The translations under genes were made by a program, and so were the position numbers. Positions 1 through 12,476 of a stretch of 64,000 bases of DNA are shown here, in pieces (within the stretch, counting starts at the first letter, position 1; every line of letters begins with the position of its first letter). The notes under the pieces are model-generated. The model did not search any database, was not told where the DNA came from, and saw only the letters and a program-made list of their open reading frames with translations. The stretch spans positions 124,001-188,000 of the forward strand of contig JAIWNI010000006.1 of the NCBI GenBank assembly GCA_025331435.1, given 5' to 3'. The DNA is from Choanephora cucurbitarum (lineage: Eukaryota > Mucoromycota > Mucoromycetes > Mucorales > Choanephoraceae).

Positions 1-1110
<1,110 letters not shown>

Positions 1111-2110
1111 ATTAGACTTGTCCGTTTTTCTTTTTAGAAATAAAGAAACGATTGACATGAAGCTAGAGAAACAAAAATAAGGTTGTAGAGTGCGATAGAT
1201 AGAAAGGTCTTTTTTATGCAGCGTGTCACTTTTTTTTTGCAACCCAGCTTAATTTTGTTCCCGCCAATTTAGTAACATTTCAATCTTGTCTCTGTTTCAT
1301 AAGGAAAGCTTTCCTTATGAAACAAATAGTTCTTTTCTTACTTGCTAACTTATGACTTCTGTCTTTGCTGTATCGTTAAGGTAGTAGAGAGAGAGAGATG
1401 CATACCACAGTAAGGCTCCAATTCGGCGAAGTCGTTACAAGATAGGATATTTTTCTATTTATATTAAAAAGATGGCTTTGTACCATAAAAGGTGTTGAAT
1501 CGAAATAAGCAGAGGAAGCTTTGTTTGATAAGGTTCATTCTGTCATCAATGTTACACATCATCATTGTCGTAGGTTTAAAAAGGAAAAATCCATAATGTC
1601 AAGAATGACACTCTAACTAAGAAACACGACACTATGGCTTGAACTTGGTTTTGCTTTCTATGCATTTGTCCCTCTCTCTTTCTTTTTCCTTTCTGGCTTT
1701 GTGTGCGCCATGACCAACTATGTCATATAATTTACTTTTTTTTTTTTTGGAAAATCTTCTGAACACAAAAGAAAGTGAAACCAATTTACCTTTTTATACC
1801 CGAAAGCCTTTTGCCTGCTTTTTTTCCCAGTTTCTCTTTTTTAAACTACTTTTGCAATAGAAAAAAAAGCTACACAGGCCGATCTGAACAAATGGAAGTA
1901 GAATAGTCTCAAATTAAGCCAATCAGATCAGATTTCAAATGGAAATCAAAAATACCCGATTTGTACATTTGGTAATGCAGTACCTGAAAAAATTTCGTGT
2001 TGTACACACACACTTTCTTTCATTTATATATCATTTTCCTTCCTTTTCTTTCTTTCTCTTTCTTTCTCTTTCTTCCTATTGAATTTCTTTCAACTCTTTA
2101 AATTTTGAAA
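1111..2110. other. Intergenic region with a perfect 32-bp palindrome
   Basis: No gene is seen here. The stretch holds poly-T and CT-rich runs, including a TTTC-rich tract just before the methyltransferase start at 2111. The outstanding element is a perfect palindrome at 1293-1324, listed separately. Confidence 0.6.
1293..1324. repeat. Perfect 32-bp palindrome
   Basis: The left half TGTTTCATAAGGAAAG is followed directly by its exact reverse complement, centred on AAGCTT with no spacer. It sits about 180 bp after the stop of the SAP-domain gene. It could be a cruciform-forming site, a binding site for a dimeric factor, or part of that gene's 3' end. Confidence 0.85.
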
Positions 2111-3456
2111 ATGGGCACAAAACTGTCAACACAATCTTACGTAAAAGCACGCTATAGAACATCCAATAAAAGACCATCAGCTGCTAACTCCCATTCAGCT
2201 TCTCATCTTGATGGCTTCGATGATAAAAAGCAGCTTTCTTCTTCCACTTCATTTGATAAATTCACTCGTTCTCAACCTCTCTGTCGCCAAGTGAGCACCG
2301 CACATATGGATATAGACTCAAGATTTGGACATAGTCCTGGTGAGTTAGATGAAGATCGAATGAATGCTGTAAGGAACAAAGTAGAAAGAAAATGAATCTG
2401 GGCTTATAGGTTTCTTTTTTTTTAGACTCATTTTGCATTAAAAGCTCTGTTTGGGGCGTAAGTGAAATGAACTGACTTGTCTGAATTATAAACTTATTTT
2501 GGCTTGATTCATTTAGAAATTTTCTTAATACAGTTCAGCAAACAATCGATTTCGATTCCAAATCCACTCGAGTATTAGATATTGGTTGCGGTACAGGCAC
2601 TTGGATCATGGTAAAATATATATTTAAATTTATTACATACATAAAACGAAACTAAAATGTTGTGAAACATTAGGACATGGCAACAGAGTTTCCTAACACT
2701 GAGTTTGTGGGTATTGATAGAGTTCATATCTTTCCTGCAGCTATTCGACCGCCCAATGCTACCTTCAAACTGGTAGATGTAAGAGACGGATTACCATTTG
2801 AAGACAATACATTTGATTTAGTCAATACACGGTTGTTTTTGTTGGACTTAACTGCCACATTATGGCCTGAATTTTTGAAAGAAGTTTTACGTATCACTAA
2901 GCCTGGTGGAATACTGCAGATGATGGAATTGCAGGTTATGGTAATAGACAAAGTAACAAATAGACCCTAAACTTATGAGAGTTCTGTATAGGATGAAGGT
3001 GATGAAGTGGTTCAGGAGTTCTGTTCAAGAAGTAAGGAAATACGGATAAATGCTAGGTTGAATGATAGTTAACAAAAAAAAAATCTAGTGGAACAAATGA
3101 TGTTGAAAGAAGATTTAGATCCAAGGATTTGTGAAAAAATGGGAAATTTGATTTCAAAAAATGGCTTTATTCCTAAAGAAGAAGTGGCCAAAGCTGTACC
3201 ACTTAGTACGTAAAATTCTTTGATTTTCTGCAGACAAATTTATTTACATTACATATTAGAGGGACATGTTTTATCAGACGAATTTGTCTATGTACTTGAT
3301 ATCATATTTGATATTGCTCGATTAGTGGCTTACAACACATATGATCTTTCCTCAGAAAGCGAATACCAATCTGTAAAGAAAAGATACATTCAAAGTAGAA
3401 AACAATCTACAGATGTAAAATGGTGGTGGATTGCGGGACAGAAACCTATGGCATAA
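2111..3456 (+). CDS. Class I SAM-dependent methyltransferase, tandem copy 1
   Basis: Seven exons: 2111-2368, 2426-2457, 2517-2610, 2674-2940, 2992-3031, 3089-3205, 3260-3456, giving 334 aa with all phases consistent. The SAM-binding glycine motif VLDIGCGTGTWIM lies near residues 113-125, followed by FVGID (motif II acid), a DVRDGLPF segment and the late motif ITKPGG, as in Methyltransf_11/25 domains. The start MGTKLS fits the MGxxxS/T N-myristoylation consensus, which suggests membrane attachment (inference). The Ser-rich N-terminal region of about 80 residues is not part of the fold. The copy at 5560 has the same exon plan. The substrate is unknown. The last acceptor was placed at 3259 by alignment with copy 2. 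Confidence 0.85.
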
Positions 3457-4292
3457 CACTATGAAAATACACACATGCACGCAGTTCTACACATGTAATT
3501 TATACTAGCAAGAGAAAAAAATATTCTAGATCTTCTTTTAGAGACTATATACACACTTAAATAAATAATGTATGAAAATAGAGAAGGAAGATCGGCAAGG
3601 TATGTGACTACGAAATTATTGTTCTTTCTTTTTAAGGTGAGTGGAGAAGCATGGTCTCTTCCCTATAAGGATTTGGTTTTGTCGTTTATTGTTTGACGAT
3701 CTTTATTCATGTTCGTTTCACGCAGCTAGAAATAAAATAACATTGGCAGAATAAGGTAATACAAGTTGAGCAGCAAGTTAGTACAACAATCTGTCTTGGT
3801 TTCAATAGTGAAACATGGGCTAAGTCAATGAATTCCCTCTTTCCTTCTTCTTCTTTGCTTAAATGGTTTAGTGTAAAAGAACAAAAAAAAAAGCCATTTA
3901 GAGTGAGGGTATGTTGCGACCAAAATGCAAATCAAGATTTGTAGCGAAATCGAACGTGTCAAGAATATGATACAGCTTTTTGGGTTTTTCTTAGAGAGAT
4001 TTATAACAAAAAACAAGCCTTTGCATATCACAAACCATTTAAGGGTTGTAATATTATCGGGGACAGATAGACAACAACGATGTGTTCAGTGAAACTGTTG
4101 TTCCTCTTTTTTTTTTTAGGTCAAGAAGATTAAAACTGTTTGTAGATTTACCGAATTGCATTTTATCTTGCAGCCTTTGGGCTCTCTTTATTGGTCTATT
4201 AGACTTTATAACATATGTTTGTTGAGAGTCGTACCTGTTCAATTGAGTACAATAATCTATTTGTTTGAGAACGTTCATATTTTTGAGAAATA

Positions 4293-4368
4293 CACTCTTG
4301 TATTGAGCATACTCTTAAATTGAATGCCATTTTAGCGCTTGAAGCGATTTTTAAGTTAAGAGTATGCT
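4293..4368. repeat. Dispersed repeat with 13-bp inverted arms
   Basis: AGCATACTCTTAA at 4306-4318 is repeated inverted at 4356-4368. The 28 bp at 4293-4320 recur at 52158-52185 with two mismatches. The core TGTATTGAGCATA also occurs inverted near 7236-7248. This points to a dispersed family, probably a small non-autonomous element. Confidence 0.6.
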
Positions 4369-4464
4369 TAGTATAGAAGTGTGATCCTTTGAATCAGACA
4401 TTCTTAGATCGAGTAACTACTGTATCCGCAGAATTACGTTGAGACTATACGTGAAGTAACTGGT

Positions 4465-4570
4465 GTACAACAGTCGCTTGTTTTAAGAGTGTTTGATTCA
4501 AAAGTATAATCAAGTTAAGAGCATTTTTCTCGAGAGTATCGGCACTCTCAAATGAAGCGACTGTTGTAAC
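4465..4570. repeat. Hairpin/MITE-like inverted repeat
   Basis: The left arm at 4465-4491 contains ACAACAGTCGCTT. The right arm at 4543-4570 contains its exact inverse AAGCGACTGTTGT, and the flanking TTAAGAGTG / CACTCTCAA parts also pair with mismatches. The whole element is about 106 bp. No clear target-site duplication was recognised. Confidence 0.55.
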
Positions 4571-5559
4571 ATGGTACGTTTTGGCTCAAAATGTTTTCAC
4601 TCGTCAAGGTATTCTTTCATTTCAGGCACTTTGAAATTGGCTGGTCCAAGAAGATCCTTGCTTTTTTGTAGGTACATAAATACTATACGTGTTTAAAAGA
4701 ATATGCTGTTATATATTTGCAAATTACTCGGTACGGTCGGGGAGATAACATGTTACATGATCTGTAGTCGGACAAAGCAGAAGAATTTCTAACACAAATC
4801 ACCTTTCTTTTTGTCAAAGTAATTTATAAGCCTGAAGGTGAATTGCGGATTACGAAATTCGCGAATTTACGTACTAAAAGTTACAGGTTACGCAGGTCAA
4901 ATATTTTTTTCTAACACAAATATCAGCCAAGTAGGATTCCTAAGCGGAACTACAAGACTTGTCTCAATCAGATTTCATTCCAATTCATTTGATCAGCAGT
5001 TGGATAGAATTACATTTGTCTCATTATAATGCCAGGAGAGAGTTTTTTTTTTCAGATTTTGAAGAAGAAAGCCACATTCTTTAGTGATCTAAAGAGATGC
5101 AAAGAAATCGTTTCAATATTAACCTGGAACTTGTGATTCTCCAAAATTTATAGTTACACGCAATCTAAATCAAATAAAAAAAAAGGAAAGGCTGGGCGCA
5201 CCTTATGATGACCTTTCTTGTTTTCTGTATTTCAGAGAAACAAAAAAAAAGAAAAAAAAACATGTTGAAGCAATGCTATTCATTCAAAACGCAATTGATC
5301 GTAGTATCTGATAGAGAAAGATGAAACGATATGCTTTCAAGCATAATGATGGTCAAGTGAAGAAGTTTTTGTTTTTTTTTTAGGTTGAAGCGCCCTAACT
5401 TATTCACATGGTGTGCAACCAAAATAAACAAAAGAAAGTTACGCCTATAACTCTTAGTGTTCTCGCTTATAAATTCAAAGTTTTATTTATTCGTCCCCCC
5501 CCCCTTCTCTCTCTCTTTATTTACTTTTTTCTTGCTTAGCACACCTTAATATAATTGCT

Positions 5560-6841
5560 ATGGGCAACAAATTGTCATCTAACAGAAATGTTCAAGATAT
5601 ATACACAATCAACAAACAACTAAAGGAAGATGTATCTTATCGGTCCGAAGATTCTCAGACTGAAACATTAGCACAGACACTTACTTTCATTACTGATACA
5701 GCACAACAAGACGAAGAACGAATGAATACTGTAACTATATAAACAATTACGTGTGTGTGCTAAAAGAAAAGTCAATTCAGAGGGCTCAATGTTCATGTAG
5801 CATCACTTTGCCTTGAAAGAAATGTTTGGGTCGTATGTACTACAACAGTTTCGTATTTTTACGCCAAATCGTTTACATATTTCGATTATAGAAACTTTTT
5901 AAAAATAATTGAAGGCAATGTTGATTTTAACTCAAGTTCAACAAAAACGTTAGATATTGGGTGTGGTGCTGGTACTTGGTTGATGGTAACAAACGAGGAA
6001 GTGGACCAAATTACCTTTTATTTTTGCTCAAAAACTATATGTAGGACATGGCAACAGAATTTCCAACAGCAAAATTTGTAGGCATTGATAAAGAAGCTTT
6101 GTTTCCTCAAGTTATTCGACCAGCCAACGTAGAGTTTCACGAAGGCGATGTTAGAAATGGACTTCCCTTTAAAGACAACTATTTTGATCTGGTTCAGATA
6201 CGGTTGTTCTTGTTGGCATTTGACATGAACGATTGGGAAGGTTGTCTGAAAGAAGTCTATCGCGTATTGAAACCCGGTGGCTACATACAGTGGACAGAGC
6301 CCAAACTAGTGGTATGATTGGCCTTTCTTTTTATGTAGTAGAAAGTAATTTATCTGGTTTCTAGGATCATGGTGACGAAATAGTAACCGAATTTTCTTCG
6401 CGAGGTAACCACATTATGGATAAAACGAATGGCATTGATGTTGATATGTCTTCTTCCTTTAGTTCATGACATGCTAGTCAGCAGAAATCAAGATCCTGAA
6501 ATTATTGAGCATCAGATAGATATGCTAAAACAACATGGATTTGTGCCAAAAGAGAAAATAACAAAGGCCATACCCTTGAGTAAGTTGGAAGCAAGAGGGT
6601 GACTAATTGTCGTACATAATCACTGATTATCCAAATAGGCAACCATCCTCTTTCAAAAGAATTCATGTTTATTATCAACATCAGTATAGACTATTGCAAA
6701 CCAATTATCGTTGAAATGTATAAGCATACATCCGATGAGGAATTCTTGAAATTTAAAAAGAGTATACTTATACATCGACAGCGTAGCTCGGAAGCAACTT
6801 GGTCCTGTGTTGTTGGTCAGAAACCGATTGAACTGTCATGA
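5560..6841 (+). CDS. Class I SAM-dependent methyltransferase, tandem copy 2
   Basis: Seven exons: 5560-5730, 5801-5832, 5892-5985, 6045-6311, 6365-6404, 6463-6579, 6639-6841, giving 307 aa. Exons 2-6 have the same lengths (32, 94, 267, 40, 117 nt) and phases as copy 1, proving a duplication after intron gain. Motif I TLDIGCGAGTWLM, motif II FVGID and the VLKPGG loop mark a Methyltransf_11/25 fold. The start MGNKLS again fits the N-myristoylation consensus. The N-terminal linker is about 29 residues shorter than in copy 1, and the protein ends VGQKPIELS, matching IAGQKPMA of copy 1. Substrate unknown. Confidence 0.85.
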
Positions 6842-8147
6842 GGACTTTCTTATCCGTTTACATATGCTTTCTCCTTCTTTTTCGTTTCTTCCAAAGAATT
6901 TGTACATTGATTATCTTCTTTATGCTTTAAATATGACTAACTTAATAATAAATAGACTACAAAATCGCTTAATGACAAGTTAATACGATTCTAACAACAC
7001 GAGAAATAATACATTCATTTGAATTGGTACAACTTCGGGACGAAAAAAAGAGAGAGAGATAAGTTGGTGTTTCCTTATCCTAAGTTGACCTCAGTAGGAG
7101 ACTTTTTTCTTCAAAGGCATCTTTGTCTCTTACTACTACTTCTCTCTCCTCTTTTCTCTTTAGACAAGAGCTTCTCTCTGCTAATAGGAGAATCAATCCA
7201 GTTTCATCTTGTGTCAAGTGAATATAACACCTTTATTATGCTCAATACACTCTAATAACTAAAACTTCTTGAATGATGGCTCTCTCTCTTTTTGTATGTC
7301 TTTATGATCAAAAAGGTAATGAAAGATGTGCTTTACTTCTTTATAAAAACGAACTATGAGCTTAGTAATAAAGAATTCTTCGCTATTAGTCGAGATCATA
7401 GGACAGTGAGAAAAAAATAGACTAACCGAACACAAAGAATCTCTTCATCCAAATCAGATTGACAAACTTCGTAGTCTTTTTTTCTTCATCAAAAAAGAGA
7501 ATGCGCTTCATTACATGATTTGAGTAAAAAAGCATATACAGGAAAAGTGAGCAGTTAGCTGACCATGATAAAAGAAGCTAAATGTTCTTTCTATACAGAT
7601 TTGTCTAAACGATTTGACATTCTTCTGTTCAAGACAAAAGCAAATGAGCTTTATCATGCATGTTGTTACACGAGCTGCCATTCCCTGCAGCTACACGCTC
7701 TTTCCAATGGTAACCGAACATATAAAGAATATTGCTCAGTAAGATTGTGTTTCTCCTTTTTTTTTTCAAAAGTGAATTTCTTGCTGATCCCATCTTTCCT
7801 AGATAAAGGCAATCTCAAAGCTATCCTACATGCATATTAATCCCCCCTTTTTAACTCGTCTCAAAAATAGGTCCATTCTATGTCATAGACCGTGTTCTTG
7901 TTATATCAAAATACAGGTGCATTAAAGTCTGTGAGGGATGGTTGGCCCTGCATAAATCGACACGATCAAAAGCTTCAGCAGCAAAAGCACTTGAAATAGA
8001 TATCCTTTTTTGCCTTGCCCCTCTCTCTTGCAGCCATCCAATGTCAGAGTATTACTCTTAAAAAAAGAGTTTTTTTCGTTTATTAGCAAATAGTATTTAC
8101 ATTTAATTGGCTACCATCTCTTCATTTCATTTTTGGAACTCCCTCTC
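6842..8147. other. Intergenic region, nothing clear
   Basis: About 1.3 kb between the second methyltransferase and the 3' end of RER1. Short ORFs at 7019-7255 and 7565-7840 lack recognisable domains and are rich in Phe/Leu/Ser encoded by CT runs. No RNA gene was recognised. A short inverted match to the 4.3 kb repeat lies near 7236-7248. Confidence 0.5.
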
Positions 8148-8979
8148 TTAAATTCTTCGGGTATTACTGTAGTTCTTTTTACCAAGATCAAATGGAATAT
8201 ACTTGTATTTGACCATATGGCTAATTTGTCTACGCATAGTCAAGCCGAACAAAATGATAAAGTACATCAGCAGAATAGGCCAGTAAACAGGAATGTCAAA
8301 GATGGAGAACATGGAACAGAAGAGAGAAATAACTGCAGCCTTTGTAACAGAGTGCCTATTGTTAAAAAGAAACAAATTAGTTACTTTATCTCTATTGCTA
8401 AGCCAAATCGTCTTTACCAAAACTTGAATTCAGGAAGACGTCGAATGAATGGCTTGAATTCCTCATCGTTTTTCATAGGAAGAGAAGGGCCTTCTTCCAT
8501 CTCAGTTTCTTGTAGTTCCAATTCAATAGATGGGTCGAACTTGGGTGTCAAGAAAGCCAAAAACAGATTCAACATATAAATGCCTATTTTTTGCTTCGTT
8601 TGTCAGACGCGTTTCTCAAAATCTATACATGTATCCTTACCCAAAGCATATCTAGAGAGAAAGAAAGTTAGTTCCTGAAAGAACAAGTGTTCTCTAAACT
8701 CTTATTGAAAACTTACGCAACAATATACCATCCTTCAGCATACACCACACGGGTCATAAACAATACTAACAAAACAACAGTGGCTATCCAACGTTGAGGC
8801 GTATAAGGTATTGTTTGGTCTAGCAGGTGTTGGTAGCGCTAAACAGGTAGAATAAATAACTGCCAAGCTAACACTCTAAACTTACAAGTTTGTATTTAAC
8901 TTACTGATTTAAGTTGAGCTTGATATTGCGAAAAGGGTGAAGATCCTTCTTCATTAGATTCAGCGCCGAAGTCGTTCAT
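8148..8979 (-). CDS. RER1: RER1, ER retrieval receptor of the early Golgi
   Basis: Five exons on the minus strand: 8905-8979, 8717-8838, 8641-8651, 8418-8583, 8148-8355, giving 193 aa, the usual Rer1 length. Typical Rer1 blocks are present: [69 protein letters not shown] and [10 protein letters not shown]. Four hydrophobic segments fit the family's W-shaped topology. Rer1 is a COPI cargo receptor that returns ER membrane proteins and unassembled subunits from the cis-Golgi (established for the family). Exon 3 is only 11 nt and encodes the middle of AYALGIY. The ATG is preceded by an AG acceptor-like site (TTATAG), so a 5'UTR intron is possible. Confidence 0.93.
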
Positions 8980-9041
8980 ATTCTATAATAATGAAATTTA
9001 AAAAGAAAAAGAGGGAAAGAAAAGAAGGAAGAATAAAAAAA

Positions 9042-9592
9042 TCACTGAACGGCTGTACGCTTGTATACAGATGGGGTGTATGCTGTCCAATTAGGATCGA
9101 GGTTGAAATTCTAGAGGGGGTTTAAAATAAAGTTGCAGCTTGTCGTTGTGACCAGAAAGGCTAACTAGCTTATCAAGATTACACATATTGCAAAATTGGC
9201 TGAGAGCTGTGGTATCCTTGTGTGGCTGGTACTCAACAATTTCTGTCTGTGATCATCATCAGGAATTTCTTCTGATGTTGGAGGAGCCGATTTCTTATCT
9301 TCAGCTATTTAAGTGTTGTTTTCTCTAGAGAACAAGAGCAATTTTAGTATTGTTGATGATAGTCCAACCTTTGACTTTGGCTGATGGCCTAATAGTAAAG
9401 GCTGATTTAAAATTATACCATCTTGTTGTATGAGCTACTTGTGTTTTACCGATGCTATTTAGGCTCCAAGAATCAAATGTGAAGCCTAGAAAGAACATAA
9501 TATGCTGAGAGTGCTGTATTAGTGGCCTGTGAAATACTTATCCAGCTACTGGCAGTATCAACAGGCTATTTTCTTTTTCTAAAATGGTACAT
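9042..9592 (-). CDS. Hidden spliced gene of unknown function, N-terminus unresolved
   Basis: Five exons can be joined on the minus strand with perfect GT-AG borders and phases: 9538-9565, 9450-9485, 9369-9401, 9183-9304, 9042-9110. They encode about 95 residues (starting PVDTASSWI, then SFTFDSWSLNSI, a charged EDKK/SEEIPDDDH segment, TSHTRIPQLSANF, and ending YTPSVYKRTAVQ). No family was recognised. No Met occurs in this product. The only upstream ATG (9592-9590) is in frame, but TAG follows after eight codons (9568-9566), directly at the acceptor of the first exon. Either a first exon was missed, or the gene has lost its start, or there is a sequence error. It sits 92 bp after the UBE2J stop and about 60 bp before the RER1 ATG. 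Confidence 0.5.
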
Positions 9593-9684
9593 TGATAAAA
9601 AAGAGAGTAAAGAGACAATAAATGGGTTTAATTGTGGTTAAAGTGGATCACTCTGACTGTAGTAAGGGTATCTTTTATTTTCAA

Positions 9685-10956
9685 TCACAATATGTATCTA
9701 CGTATGATAAGCACAATCACAAAGGAAGCTAAACCTGCAATTAATGCATCTAGCCATATAGGAGGAGGTGGGCGATGAGGTGCGGCAACAGGTCTCTCAG
9801 GTACAAGCTGTATGTTTTGTATGATTGGATCTTGAACTGATTTAACTTGATTCTCATTGTTACTACTACTGCTATTACTACTGCTATTACTACTGCTATT
9901 ACTACTGCTATTACTACTACTGTTACTACTGCTGCCACTACTGTTACTGTTACTGGTACTGTTACTGGTACTGCTGCTGTTATCCTGATTACTTGGCTCT
10001 ACATTTTGATCTTGCTCACTTTGATCTTCTACTTTATAGTTGATCTCAAAGTCAGGTAATTCTACTCTATCATTATCGTTGTTATCTACTTCAGGAGGCG
10101 TGTCTAACAATGCATCTTTCAAGTTTACTTCGCATTGAGGGCAGGTCCAGCCAAGTGATCTAAATGAAAAGATGTATAAATGACGAGAGCAACATATTAG
10201 ACTAATGCTTACTTCTTGGCTAGTTTCTTTCTTTCTTCTTTAGTATAGTCTAAACCACCTATAGCTCCTTTGGCTTCAGTAGGGAAAAAGCCAATAACAG
10301 CTAGCAATACAGTTCGAACTAAACACGAGTTATTTTTTGTGTATTAGTTTCTCTTTCTTTCCTTTTATGAAGGATACGCTTATCTCAAACCACTTACTTC
10401 CCCAAGCAGGCTGCCAAAATTCAGGGTGAAATCCAGTAATACTTAAACAGATTTTTGTGTTGAGTTCAAAGCGACCATTAGGCTATTGAAAGATAGATAA
10501 GTACAGACGCTTAATCCTCAGATATTCAACTTACTGTCAAAAAGATGATTTCAGGGGGCTTAAAAGGGTATTCAGTAGGCAATAAGATGCGGCCATGATA
10601 TCTGAAATAAGCTGTACATTAGAAAAGAGAGTATATAGATAGGTATTTTTAACTCACCTTCCATCTTCAAACTCAGTGTCTTTGGGACCTCTAACTGTAA
10701 AATGCCATTCAAAAATGTTATCCTATGAACGGCCAAAATAAGTTTCTATTGATATGAAATAAACGTATATGTTGCTTACTTCTAAAGGATGAGCGTCGTA
10801 TTCGTAGTTGTTTTCTTTCGCAAGCTCTTTGGCTTCTTGCATGATACGTTTGACGCCTAGCATTTCAAGAGGTGGTTAAGCAAATGAAGCTTTCTTTACT
10901 ACAAACTGTAAGCCTCTACCTGGATTCTTTAAGTTGTACTTGGTGTTGCTCATCAT
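9685..10956 (-). CDS. UBC6: Ubc6/UBE2J-type tail-anchored ubiquitin-conjugating enzyme
   Basis: Seven exons: 10920-10956, 10780-10856, 10658-10722, 10601-10535, 10398-10482, 10213-10318, 9685-10159, giving 303 aa. The E2 fold is clear: VKRIMQEAKELAKE, NIFEWHFTVRGPKDTEFEDG, YHGRILLPTEYPFKPP, the catalytic region KICLSITGFHPE with Cys94, and the WGIRTVLLAVIGFFPTEAKG segment with the TXXXGGLDYT loop typical of UBE2J. A low-complexity Ser/Asn linker follows, then a C-terminal hydrophobic anchor (LIAGLASFVIVLIIRRYIL). The family places ubiquitin on ER-associated degradation substrates at the cytosolic face of the ER. A TTTAG acceptor just before the ATG suggests a 5'UTR intron. Confidence 0.92.
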
Positions 10957-12476
10957 GAATGACTCTAAAGGAAAAAAAAATAAAAAAAGCGAAACACTAG
11001 TCGTCTGCTTGTATATGGGGAAATATACTGCCCAATCAAAATCTAGATTTAGGATGCAATGAGTTTAAATAGCATAAGTTAGTCCAAAATAAAGTGTAGC
11101 CTGTCAAGATGCCAAAGAAAAAGAAGAGAAACGAAAGCCGACTTTCCCAAAACACACATAGTAATCTTGATAAGGAGCAGCGAAACTATTGGGCATGCAG
11201 TAAGCATCAATGCTTGCTTAGTTTAACCATTTTATTCACTCTAACAATCTAACTTGGGCTCACACTGCGACACCATACAGTTTTTTAACAAAATGAAAAG
11301 AAAGAGACTTTAGACGACAAAGCATAGTGGTATTTCTTCACACGCGACGCACTCGCATTGCAAATGAATTTTTAGTGATTGACAAATTCGATTGTTTTGA
11401 CAAGAACACTAGAAAACTAAATGAATACAGAGATGACAATAGTGATACAAAACGCTGGGTTCACTCGTACAAGTCTGTCCTGAACGCCAAGCTAATACCG
11501 TTGTTATCTTGATCAGAAGATCGTCATGTTATTTTTTAAGGATGAACATATTACCCTGTTGATCAGAATTATTTTCACTGGTCACTAAACGACATCCGGA
11601 CCAATGATTTAACCTTGAAAAAAAAAAGGTTTTGATCTATCTTGTTAGTATAACAAGGCTATAGGTACTGAAGATAAGAAACAAAGCGTCCTTCGGAAGG
11701 ACAATAGTCTACTACTTTTTGAGAATTCTTGTATGAAACTTGAAGGATGGATTTCTCTTAAGATTTACCCAAACACAGGCTGTCAAGATGGCTACAAGTC
11801 CAGACTGACATCTTATTCCTAATTGAGCTTATTTAATTTCGTGAAAGTTCTCAGGCACATTACATATGAACCATCTCTGCTTGGGATATCTGTGCGCTTA
11901 ATTCAATCGCATGAAAAGAATAGCTGATTGCTTCTCCGAGTAAGCTTTGATTTAGTTTGGCCTATAAATTTGCGTTTACTTCATAGCTTAATAAGGATGC
12001 CTCTTTCCTTGTGTCTATATTAGTTTTCACAAAGTTTGTAGATAAAGGCCCCTCTCATTTCTTCCTAAGATTTTGTAGCTTATTGCGCGTCCAGTTTGGA
12101 ATGATAACTTTCTTTTTACACAGTTCAAGATAGATCGTCGTACAGCTTATTAGTGTTGATCTGGAGTTGAAAGTTTGAAGGGATTATTAATCAAATTGAA
12201 GGGTTCTTCCATTTTCATCCAAATCGAGTAAATGGACGTAAGACAGTTGCCGGTGTAGGAGTTAAAAGTCAAAAAATGAAACATTTGAGATAGCTCAAGC
12301 AAGAAAATATGGTCAATAGAGACGTAAACCAATTGCTATAATTAAAATATAATTAAAACAGATAGCGTTTGTTCACCGATATCTAATAAGAAACATGACG
12401 CATAAAAGCAGGTTGATTTTCATTCCTTTCCCTCTCTTTTTTTTTCTTTTCATTTGTATTCTTTAATAAATTAAAT
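10957..12476. other. Intergenic region, UBE2J promoter side to ADH promoter
   Basis: About 1.5 kb. A GTG-started frame at 11327-11512 is open and looks moderately protein-like (RRTRIANEFLVIDKFDCFD), but it has no domain and no upstream exon I can support. The last 60 bp before the ADH start are CT-rich (CCCTCTCTTTTTTTTTC), a common feature of strong promoters in this sequence. Confidence 0.45.

Larger units (their letters stand above)
3457..5559. other. Intergenic region between the methyltransferase copies, with hairpin repeats
   Basis: About 2.1 kb with no supported gene. The short ORFs at 4054-4278 and 4838-5029 are AT-rich and unconvincing. Two inverted-repeat structures at 4306-4368 and 4465-4570 are listed separately. 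CT-rich and poly-C runs precede the second methyltransferase at about 5495-5520. Confidence 0.6.

Noticed and set aside
9750..10059. Val/Ala- and Thr/Ile-rich ORFs around 9.8-10.0 kb
   Set aside because: Shadows of the Ser/Asn microsatellite in the UBE2J last exon.
9040..11190. Similarity between the sequence near 9061-9105 and that near 11005-11050, taken at first as a duplicated promoter
   Set aside because: The match is short and about 70 percent, and the first copy is coding sequence of the hidden gene, so chance is a sufficient explanation.
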